Positions 57,385-64,000 of a stretch of 64,000 bases of DNA are shown here, piece after piece. A program made the position numbers and the translations under genes. The number at the start of each line of letters is the position of its first letter. Position 1 is the stretch's first letter. Origin of the DNA: Rhizobium sp. (GTDB lineage: Bacteria; Pseudomonadota; Alphaproteobacteria; Rhizobiales; Rhizobiaceae); NCBI GenBank assembly GCA_027533385.1, contig JAPZUE010000040.1:98493-162492 (forward strand), in the 5' to 3' direction. The notes under the pieces were generated by a model. It was given only the letters and a program-made list of their open reading frames with translations. It was not told where the DNA came from and did not search any database.

Positions 57385-59508
57385 TCAATCGCGCTTGTAG
57401 AGGCTCGATAGCGGTTTCTTCAGGATGCTTTCCCGCAGGGAGGAGCCGCCTTCGCGGCGGAGCGGCTGCGAGCCGAAGCTGGCCGACGGCGCCTCTGCCG
57501 GAACGACCGGTGGCGGTGAAGCAGGTCTCGCTCGCAGACTGTCGTCCCCGCCGGGGCGAGGCAGCATGTCCGGGCGATAGGGTTCGATCGTCGGTGTCTC
57601 CGATGCCGGCAGGCTCTGCCGCGTAACCGGGGTTTCAAAGGCCGGACGCTGGGTGGCCTGGTAAGACGGGAGCGGCTGTGCCGTTGCTACCGGAGCCCGT
57701 GGCATCGGTGCTGGACGGGGATCGTCAAAGCGATCGTCGTCCTCGAATTCCTCATCGTCATAGAGGCCATCCGGGGCGCTGGGAATGTCGCCGCGACCGA
57801 AGCTGCTTTCGAAACTCTGCTGGAAGGCCGAGATGTCGGGTCCGGCAATGGCGCGCATGCGTGAGACGATCGATCGCAGATCGACGGTATCCGGGGTTTC
57901 CTCGGTTGCCTTTGCATTGACGCCATTTGCCTTGGGCAGTGCCGCTTCATCGACGCGGCTGAAGCGCATGCGCATGGGAACCGCAATCGCTTCCCCGAAG
58001 GCAATCGCCTCGCCATTGCCGATCGAGGAGATGAAGCTCGTCGTCGAGATCGAACTGTCGGGGATCGCCGAGCGGATGATTTCCTGGTCCCGGTCATTGG
58101 CAAGACGCATGGCAAAGAGCGTGGAGCACTGGGACAGAATGGTCTGGTCGAGTTCGCCTGGACGCTGGGTGATGACGCCGAGCGAGACCCCGTATTTTCG
58201 GCCTTCCTTGGCAATGCGGGCGATGGCCTGGCGGGTCGGGAAAAAGCCGAGATTGGGATCTGAGGGGACGTAACGATGCGCCTCTTCGCAGACCACCAGC
58301 ATATGGATCGCACCATTCGACCAGAGCGCCAGCTCGAAGGCCATGCGGCACAGCACGGAGGCGACCGAATTGACGACTTCCGAGGGAATGCCGGCGAGCT
58401 GGAAGGTCGAGATCGGGCGATCGTCTCCCGGGATACGGAAGATATGCGCGATCGTCTCCATGATCGTGTCACTGATCGTGTTGTTGGAGAACATGAAATG
58501 ATAGCGCGGGTCGTTGACCGCAGACATGATGCGCATCTTCAGCGAGCGCAGGAAGGGCTTTTCCGAGCGGCCCTCCAGACGGCCGATGCGCTCATCGATG
58601 AGGGCAAGCAGGTCGGCGATACGATAGGGGACGGGCGTGTCCGCCGTCATCGAACTCTTGTCGGCCATGCGGCGCATGAGAGCGCTCTCATTGCCGCGAA
58701 AGGCGCGTTTCGCCTCCGGCATCAGATCGCGCAGGATGTCGAGTTCCTCCGGCACGGGAGGGCGGCCGCGGAACAGGACCTCGGCGAACTCGTCCAGGCG
58801 CATCAGCCAGAAGGGAAGGTCGAGCGTATCTGTGTCGATGACGACGGCAAGCTCGGGGAAGGCGGCGGCGAATTCGTTGTGCGGGTCGAGGATCAGGACG
58901 CGAAGCTTCGGATCGCTCTCGATTGCCTTGCGCAGCAGCAGCGACACGGCGGTCGACTTGCCGACGCCGGTCGAGCCGACGACCGCGAAGTGCTTGGACA
59001 GCATGGACGGAATATGGATCGTGGCATCGATGGTTTCGTCCTGGGTCAACTTGCCGATGACGGCAGTGTCTCCAAGGCGGGTGTCATAGATGCGCAAGAG
59101 GTCGGCAGCACGGATGCGGTGGGCGATCGCGCCGAGATAGGGATAGCGCGAGATGCCGGTCGAGAAGAGCTCCTTGCCGTCATCGTGGACATAGACTTCG
59201 CCGAGCAACTCGACTTCGATGAGGAACTGGTTGTCTGCGCCTTCACCCCAGTCCTTGCCTTCCGTCTGCATGGAGTAGGCGAGCGCCACGACGCGGTTCT
59301 TTCCGACGCTGATCGAGATCAGCCGGCCGACGGACCAGAGTTCGGTAAGATCCGTTCCGCCGTCTTCCGCGACGGCCGAAATCGTTGCACGCGAACCGTT
59401 ACAGGCGACGACTCGCCCGAGCATCCGGTTGCCTGGCCGCATACCATCGCGGCGGTCTTGTTCTCCGGCGGCGCCGGACTTGTGAAGATCATCGTTCAAC
59501 AAGCGCAT
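57385..59508 (-). CDS. HerA-like ATPase (DUF87)
   Basis: 707 residues from ATG 59508 with GGGAGA upstream. An N-terminal HAS-barrel-like region (about 25-150) leads into a FtsK/HerA-type ATPase: Walker A VVGSTGVGKST (about 177-186), LRVLILDPHNEFAAAF, Walker B HMLVVCEEAHRYVPSD and an arginine finger region FAMRLANDRDQE. The last ~170 residues are disordered and Pro/Arg-rich. HerA pumps DNA, often with a nuclease partner (NurA); no such partner is adjacent, so this may act alone or differ in role. Confidence 0.88.
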   Translation of the reverse strand: MRLLNDDLHKSGAAGEQDRRDGMRPGNRMLGRVVACNGSRATISAVAEDGGTDLTELWSVGRLISISVGKNRVVALAYSMQTEGKDWGEGADNQFLIEVELLGEVYVHDDGKELFSTGISRYPYLGAIAHRIRAADLLRIYDTRLGDTAVIGKLTQDETIDATIHIPSMLSKHFAVVGSTGVGKSTAVSLLLRKAIESDPKLRVLILDPHNEFAAAFPELAVVIDTDTLDLPFWLMRLDEFAEVLFRGRPPVPEELDILRDLMPEAKRAFRGNESALMRRMADKSSMTADTPVPYRIADLLALIDERIGRLEGRSEKPFLRSLKMRIMSAVNDPRYHFMFSNNTISDTIMETIAHIFRIPGDDRPISTFQLAGIPSEVVNSVASVLCRMAFELALWSNGAIHMLVVCEEAHRYVPSDPNLGFFPTRQAIARIAKEGRKYGVSLGVITQRPGELDQTILSQCSTLFAMRLANDRDQEIIRSAIPDSSISTTSFISSIGNGEAIAFGEAIAVPMRMRFSRVDEAALPKANGVNAKATEETPDTVDLRSIVSRMRAIAGPDISAFQQSFESSFGRGDIPSAPDGLYDDEEFEDDDRFDDPRPAPMPRAPVATAQPLPSYQATQRPAFETPVTRQSLPASETPTIEPYRPDMLPRPGGDDSLRARPASPPPVVPAEAPSASFGSQPLRREGGSSLRESILKKPLSSLYKRD

Positions 59509-59639
59509 TCTCCCTGCTGGCGCAAGCCTAGGCGGGAGCACTTAAAATTTCGTGTAGCGCGTTAGGCCGGCGGTGATGTTTCGTCACTGTTGGCGCAACA
59601 AACTTTCGCGAGGAGCGCTGAAAATTTACAAAAGATGCG

Positions 59640-59668
59640 TTGACGGTGGCGGGCTTTCTGGCTAACAC
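59640..59668 (+). promoter_or_regulatory. Promoter of the ilv operon
   Basis: TTGACG (59640-59645), a 17-base spacer and TAACAC (59663-59668) form a good sigma-70-type promoter. The first transcribed base would fall at about 59674-59677, at the leader peptide's ATG. Confidence 0.65.
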
Positions 59669-59676
59669 TTCGGCCC

Positions 59677-59733
59677 ATGAAAAACTCGGTGGCACTTATC
59701 GTGGTGGGAAGGCGCATGGGCAGGATGGTGTAA
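59677..59733 (+). CDS. ilv leader peptide (attenuator-controlled)
   Basis: An 18-codon frame MKNSVALIVVGRRMGRMV ending in TAA at 59731. Residues 5-10 (V-A-L-I-V-V) are branched-chain rich, as in leader peptides that sense charging of Leu, Ile and Val tRNAs. No ribosome-binding site precedes it; the start may be the 5' end of the transcript. A hairpin and terminator follow immediately, upstream of acetolactate synthase. Confidence 0.85.
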   Translation: MKNSVALIVVGRRMGRMV

Positions 59734-59792
59734 CCATCCGGCGATAGCCACCCATGCGCTAGATGACAGGCTCCTCAAAGGGGCCTTTTTTT
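59712..59792 (+). promoter_or_regulatory. Transcription attenuator of the ilv operon
   Basis: A first stem pairs GCGCATGGG (59712-59720) with CCCATGCGC (59751-59759), and an inner GGATGG/CCATCC stem lies within it. A terminator stem AGGCTCC (59768-59774) with GGGGCCT (59780-59786) follows, with T7 at 59786-59792. A ribosome stalled in the Val/Ile/Leu codons would change which stem forms and let transcription reach the synthase genes. Confidence 0.8.
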
Positions 59793-59847
59793 ATGCCCTG
59801 AACCGGGTTATCAGCCCCAAAACCAAGAAGGCAGATGGAAACACAGC

Positions 59848-61626
59848 ATGACGGGTAAAGACAATCAGATGACTGGCGCCGAGATCGTCCTGCGCGCGCT
59901 GAAGGATAACGGTGTCGAGCATATCTTCGGCTATCCCGGTGGGGCCGTGCTTCCGATCTATGACGAGATCTTCCAGCAGGAAGAGATCCAGCACATTCTC
60001 GTGCGCCACGAGCAGGGCGCAGGTCACGCAGCGGAAGGTTACGCAAGGTCAACCGGCAAGGTCGGCGTGATGCTGGTCACTTCCGGCCCCGGCGCCACCA
60101 ATGCGGTGACGCCTTTGCAGGACGCGCTGATGGATAGCGTTCCGCTGGTCTGCATCTCGGGTCAGGTTCCGACCTCGCTGATCGGTTCGGACGCCTTCCA
60201 GGAATGCGATACCGTCGGCATCACGCGCCCCTGCACCAAGCACAACTGGCTGGTCAAGGATGTCAACCAGCTGGCCTCGATCATCCACGAAGCCTTCCGC
60301 ATCGCCCAGACGGGCCGTCCGGGTCCGGTTCTCGTCGATATTCCGAAGGACATCCAGTTCGCCACCGGCACCTATACGCCGCCGGATGCGCACAAGACGC
60401 TGAAAAGCTACCAGCCGAAGGTCTCGGGCGATGCCCGCGCGATCCAGGCCGCCGTCGAACTGATGGCGTCGGCACGCCGTCCAATCATCTATTCCGGCGG
60501 TGGCGTCGTGAATTCCGGTCCGGAAGCAACTAAGCTACTGCGTGAACTGGTCGGCCTCACCGACTTCCCGATCACGTCCACCCTGATGGGTCTCGGTTGC
60601 TATCCGGCCTCGGGCAAGAACTGGCTCGGCATGCTCGGCATGCACGGTTCCTACGAAGCCAACATGGCGATGCATGATTGCGACGTCATGGTCTGCATCG
60701 GCGCGCGCTTCGATGACCGCATCACCGGCCGTCTGAACGCGTTTTCGCCGAACTCGAAGAAGATCCACATCGACATCGACCCGTCGTCGATCAACAAGAA
60801 TGTCCGCGTCGACGTGCCGATCACCGGTGACGTCGGCCGCGTTCTCGAAGACATGGTCCGCGCCTGGCGCGCCCTGCCGAAGAAGCCCGAGGCGTCGCAG
60901 ACGGCTGAGTGGAATGCGACCATTGCCAAGTGGCGCGCCCGCAACTCCTTCGCCTACTCGCCGTCGAAGGACGTGATCATGCCGCAATACGCCCTGCAGC
61001 GGCTCTATCAGCTGACCAAGGATCGCGACACCTACATCACGACCGAAGTCGGCCAGCACCAGATGTGGGCCGCGCAGTACTACGGCTTCGAGCAGCCGAA
61101 CCGGTGGATGACCTCCGGTGGCCTCGGCACCATGGGCTACGGCCTGCCGGCAGCTCTCGGCGTGCAGATCGCCCATCCGGAGGCGCTCGTCATCGACATC
61201 GCCGGTGACGCCTCGATCCAGATGTGCATTCAGGAAATGTCGGCCGCCATCCAGTATGAAGCGCCGATCAAGATCTTTATCCTGAACAACCAGTACATGG
61301 GCATGGTCCGCCAGTGGCAGCAGCTTCTGCACGGCAACCGTCTGTCGAACTCCTATACGGAAGCCATGCCTGACTTCGTCAAGCTGGCCGAAGCCTATGG
61401 TGCCGTCGGCATTCGCTGCGAAAAGCCCGATGATCTCGATGGCGCGATCCAGGAGATGATCGACGTGAAGAAGCCCGTGATCTTCGACTGCCGTGTGGCC
61501 AATCTCGCCAACTGCTTCCCGATGATCCCGTCGGGCAAGGCACATAACGAGATGCTGCTGCCGGACGAGGCGACGGATGAAGTCGTTGCCAATGCCATCG
61601 ATGCCAAGGGCCGTCAGCTCGTCTGA
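59848..61626 (+). CDS. ilvI: Acetolactate synthase, large (catalytic) subunit
   Basis: Thiamine-diphosphate enzyme for the first step of valine/leucine and isoleucine synthesis. 592 residues, ATG 59848. Catalytic glutamate in the [16 protein letters not shown] / [16 protein letters not shown] region; FAD-associated [11 protein letters not shown]; ThDP-binding [29 protein letters not shown] region. It is controlled by the leader upstream and pairs with the small subunit 17 bases downstream. The symbol ilvI versus ilvB is a naming choice I cannot settle. Confidence 0.97.
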   Translation: MTGKDNQMTGAEIVLRALKDNGVEHIFGYPGGAVLPIYDEIFQQEEIQHILVRHEQGAGHAAEGYARSTGKVGVMLVTSGPGATNAVTPLQDALMDSVPLVCISGQVPTSLIGSDAFQECDTVGITRPCTKHNWLVKDVNQLASIIHEAFRIAQTGRPGPVLVDIPKDIQFATGTYTPPDAHKTLKSYQPKVSGDARAIQAAVELMASARRPIIYSGGGVVNSGPEATKLLRELVGLTDFPITSTLMGLGCYPASGKNWLGMLGMHGSYEANMAMHDCDVMVCIGARFDDRITGRLNAFSPNSKKIHIDIDPSSINKNVRVDVPITGDVGRVLEDMVRAWRALPKKPEASQTAEWNATIAKWRARNSFAYSPSKDVIMPQYALQRLYQLTKDRDTYITTEVGQHQMWAAQYYGFEQPNRWMTSGGLGTMGYGLPAALGVQIAHPEALVIDIAGDASIQMCIQEMSAAIQYEAPIKIFILNNQYMGMVRQWQQLLHGNRLSNSYTEAMPDFVKLAEAYGAVGIRCEKPDDLDGAIQEMIDVKKPVIFDCRVANLANCFPMIPSGKAHNEMLLPDEATDEVVANAIDAKGRQLV

Positions 61627-61643
61627 CCGGGAGGAACAAGACC

Positions 61644-62216
61644 ATGAACGCACATCTTCAGCCGACCGGTTCGGCCTACTTCATCGCCAAGGAAACCTCG
61701 GCCATTGAGAGCCATACGCTCTCGGTGCTTGTCGATAACGAGCCGGGCGTTCTCGCCCGCGTCATCGGCCTGTTCTCCGGTCGCGGCTACAACATCGAAA
61801 GCCTCACGGTCTCCGAGACCGAGCATGAGGCGCATCTGTCGCGCATCACCATCGTGACGCGTGGGACGCCAACCGTTCTCGAGCAGATCAAGGCACAGCT
61901 CGAGCGCATCGTTCCGGTGCATCGCGTTGTGGACCTGACCGTTCGCGCGCGGGAACTGGGTCAGGAGCGCCCGATCGAGCGCGAGGTTGCCCTGGTGAAG
62001 GTGGTGGCGGAAGCGGAAATGCGGGCGGAAACCCTGCGCCTTGCCGATGCTTTCCATGCGAAGGTGGTGGACGCGACCGTGAACCACTTCATCTTCGAGA
62101 TCACCGGCAAATCCTCCAAGATCGACCAGTTCGTCTCGATCATGAAGCCGCTCGGCCTCAACGAGATCTGCCGCACCGGCATTGCCGCGATGAATCGTGG
62201 TCCGCAGGGCATGTAA
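61644..62216 (+). CDS. ilvH: Acetolactate synthase, small (regulatory) subunit
   Basis: 190 residues with an N-terminal ACT domain (ESHTLSVLVDNEPGVLARVIGLFSGRGYNIESLTV) that binds valine for feedback inhibition and a C-terminal ACT-like domain (IEREVALVKVVAEAEMRAE). It completes the ilv operon and is followed by a strong terminator. Confidence 0.97.
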   Translation: MNAHLQPTGSAYFIAKETSAIESHTLSVLVDNEPGVLARVIGLFSGRGYNIESLTVSETEHEAHLSRITIVTRGTPTVLEQIKAQLERIVPVHRVVDLTVRARELGQERPIEREVALVKVVAEAEMRAETLRLADAFHAKVVDATVNHFIFEITGKSSKIDQFVSIMKPLGLNEICRTGIAAMNRGPQGM

Positions 62217-62220
62217 GGAA

Positions 62221-62236
62221 TTCGGGAATTCCCGAA
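62221..62236. other. 16-bp palindrome between ilvH and its terminator
   Basis: TTCGGGAATTCCCGAA is perfectly self-complementary and ends 3 bases before the terminator stem. It could be an added stem of the terminator or a protein-binding site. Confidence 0.4.
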
Positions 62237-62239
62237 CTT

Positions 62240-62269
62240 AAAAAGGGCGGCCTTGCGGTCGCCCTTTTT
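62240..62269 (+). terminator. Terminator of the ilv operon
   Basis: AAAAAGGGCGGCC and GGTCGCCCTTTTT (62257-62269) form a 13-bp stem (one G-U) with a 4-base loop, ending in T-rich sequence. The symmetric A/T flanks could also serve the converging gene at 62284. Confidence 0.9.
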
Positions 62270-62283
62270 GTTGTCTTGTCTCT

Positions 62284-62835
62284 TCAATTCATGCCGAGGA
62301 GATCGAGGAGGCCCATCTGCTGAGGCGCAGGGGCTAGCTCAGCCTCCGCCTTTTTCGGCTTTTCCTTGACTGGCTTCTCTTTGGCTGGCTTCTCACTGGC
62401 CTTGGCCTTCGAAGTCTTCTCCTCTTTCTCAGAGCTTGCCTCGACTTCGGCCGGATCGGCCTTCTTCTTCGAGGGCTTTTTGGCCTTGGCTACCGTTTCC
62501 TCGGCGGCCAATGCGCCTGCCGTCTCGCCGTCGACGTCTGTCGTGGTCAGCATGGCTGTCAGCGCATGGCGCAGCGCTGCGGGCCTCAGGCTGTAGTGGA
62601 TGTATTGCCCCTTCTTCTCGCCTTCGATCAGTTCGGCGTTTTCCAGGATCGAGAGGTGCTGGGAAATCGAGGGCTTGGCCATGTCGAAGCGTGCGGCGAT
62701 TTCACCGGCGGTCAGGGTCGATTGCGACAGATGGACCAGCATCATCCGGCGCGGATCAGACGCCAGCGCATGAAAGACGCGGGACGAGATCTTGTCCATT
62801 GCCGGATGCAGGTCGGTCTTGCCGCGCTTTGCCAT
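62284..62835 (-). CDS. ArsR-type winged-helix regulator with lysine-rich tail
   Basis: 183 residues. The N-terminal ~95 residues are an ArsR-family winged helix (FHALASDPRRMMLVHLSQSTLTAGEIAARFDMAKPSISQHLSILENAELIEGEKKGQYIHYSL). The remaining ~85 are almost only Lys, Glu, Ala, Pro and Ser, then end QQMGLLDLLGMN. No metal-binding cysteine motif (ELCVCD) is present, so it is not a typical metal sensor. Targets are unknown. It converges with ilvH. Confidence 0.85.
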   Translation of the reverse strand: MAKRGKTDLHPAMDKISSRVFHALASDPRRMMLVHLSQSTLTAGEIAARFDMAKPSISQHLSILENAELIEGEKKGQYIHYSLRPAALRHALTAMLTTTDVDGETAGALAAEETVAKAKKPSKKKADPAEVEASSEKEEKTSKAKASEKPAKEKPVKEKPKKAEAELAPAPQQMGLLDLLGMN

Positions 62836-63059
62836 GTCATGCCCCTCAGCCTGCGGTTTTCACACCGCAATTTTCAAATTAGGCAATCTCCTAATTTCCT
62901 GAGGGACTGCGGTAAAGTGCCGGAAATGCAGGGCCTGTGGATAGATCGCGATTTTGCGATGGTCAGAGCCGTTCATTTTTAAATGGAAGCAGTTGGTACA
63001 TTCTATTTCCAAGTGCGACATGCCAATAATTTCAATGGCTTCACTTTGGAGATTTTGGC
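62836..63059. mobile_element. Gap between the regulator and the IS30 transposase; likely left end of the element
   Basis: No gene. An AT-rich stretch with CATTTTTAAATG at about 62974-62985 lies 75-90 bases before the transposase start, where IS30-family left inverted repeats are usually found. The right end is outside the window, so the terminal repeat and target duplication cannot be defined. Confidence 0.4.
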
Positions 63060-64000
63060 ATGTCCAGGTGCTATACGCAAATCACCCTCGCCGATCGCCG
63101 ACGCCTTCATCAACTGATTGCAGCGAAAGTGTCCATCAACGAGATGGCGCGTCTACTTGGGCGCCATCGCTCGACGATATACCGCGAGATCAGGCGCAAT
63201 ACGTTCCATGATCGTGAATTGCCGGACTATGATGGCTACTACAGCACGCTTGCCGATGATCTGGCTCGGGAGCGTCGATGCAGGCTGAGGAAGCTCAGGC
63301 GTCATCCAGATTTGCGCGAAGAAATCGTCACTCAATTGAAGGCTCGCTGGTCACCGGAACAGATTGCCGGACGCCTGATTTCTGACGGCGTATGCATGGT
63401 TCGTGTCTGCAAGGAAACGATCTATCGCTTCATCTACGACAAGGAGGATTACGGCTTAGGTCTCTATGAATACCTGCCGGAAGCGCGCCGCAAACGTCGT
63501 CCACTGCGGTCGAGGAAACCACGAGATGGAGCGTTCCCATCGGCGCATCGGATCTCAGAAAGACCTGATATTGTTGGGAAAAGATTGCAGTTCGGCCATT
63601 GGGAGGGTGATCTCATGATCTTTGAGCGTCCATTCGGCCAGGCAAACATCACGTCGCTTGTCGAGCGCAAGAGCCGCTACCTCGTGCTGATCAAGAACCC
63701 AAGCCGGCACTCTGGTCCGATCATGGACAAGATCATCCGATCATTCTCACCCTTGCCTGCATTCGCACGTCGAAGCTTCACCTTCGACCGTGGGACCGAG
63801 TTCGCCGGATTCAGGGCTTTGGAGGGTGGCATCGGAGCAACCAGCTGGTTCTGCGATCCCAGTGCGCCCTGGCAAAAAGGCACTGTCGAGAATACCAACA
63901 AACGTCTTCGTCGCTTTCTTCCTGGCGACACCGATCTGGCGTTGGTGTCACAACGCGACCTGACTACGCTTGCAAGGCTTCTCAACAATCAGCCGCGCAA
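63060..64000 (+). mobile_element. IS30 family transposase gene, 3' end beyond the window
   Basis: ATG 63060 opens a frame that runs to the last base: 313 codons plus two bases, no stop. An N-terminal helix-turn-helix (LADRRRLHQLIAAKVSINEMARLLGRHRSTIYREI) leads to an integrase-like domain with the catalytic triad D184 (GHWEGDLM), D243 (FTFDRGTEF) and E277 (KGTVENTNKRLRRF), spacing DD(33)E as in IS30. Missing sequence should be a short C-terminus only. Codon use looks less GC-biased than neighbours. Confidence 0.93.

Overview
The window is about 64 kb of a GC-rich alphaproteobacterial chromosome, most likely from the Rhizobiaceae. Evidence for this is the order ddl-ftsQ-ftsA-ftsZ-lpxC-bamD-recN-ligA, a long FtsZ with an extended C-terminal linker, many small rhizobial DUF proteins (DUF1127, DUF2164, DUF4169, DUF6074), and a circularly permuted two-piece tmRNA whose tag reads ANDNNAKGYALAA. 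Nearly all of it is core genome. The only clear mobile element is an IS30-type transposase gene cut by the right edge.

Layout. 1-12.8 kb: end of the division/cell-wall cluster (ddl 3' end, ftsQ, ftsA, ftsZ), lpxC, bamD, recN, a cardiolipin-synthase-like phospholipase D protein with an endonuclease/exonuclease/phosphatase neighbour, and ligA. 12.8-24.5 kb: a diguanylate cyclase, a truncated membrane-protein gene, a DEAD-box helicase with a repeat tail, a DEDD exonuclease, creA, a secreted small protein, an mcp-cheW pair, a DUF2189 membrane protein, a 51-residue membrane peptide, an SCO copper chaperone, prmA and a DUF1127 protein. 24.7-35 kb: aminopeptidase P, azlCD, panBC, pncA, thymidine kinase, a GT25 glycosyltransferase and uvrD. 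35-45 kb: a two-gene RND efflux system, an FAD-linked oxidase and a giant AsmA protein. 45-52.3 kb: two small proteins, sspB and ssrA side by side, then thyA-folA-hflK-hflC-DUF2065-degP, a nucleotide-synthesis and membrane-protein-quality-control run. 52.3-64 kb: a GGDEF/EAL protein, a GNAT acetyltransferase, serB and miaA with overlapping start codons, a HerA-like ATPase, the ilv acetolactate synthase operon with a leader-peptide attenuator, an ArsR-type regulator with a lysine-rich tail, and the IS30 gene.

Points outside routine annotation. (1) A short inverted-repeat family with a core like CAAGTGTCGATGATMGGA occurs at three places. Two lie between convergent genes whose minus-strand member is a c-di-GMP protein. 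The third sits exactly where a TIGR02587/DUF2391-type gene is cut off. (2) The ilv leader encodes a branched-chain-rich 18-residue peptide whose start codon lies about where the promoter predicts the first transcribed base, so it may be leaderless. (3) ssrA lies immediately upstream of sspB, the adaptor for its tag. (4) A perfect 16-bp palindrome lies upstream of the RND pump. I found no CRISPR array, tRNA, rRNA, prophage or self-contained new defence system. The repeat family is the best candidate for something undescribed.
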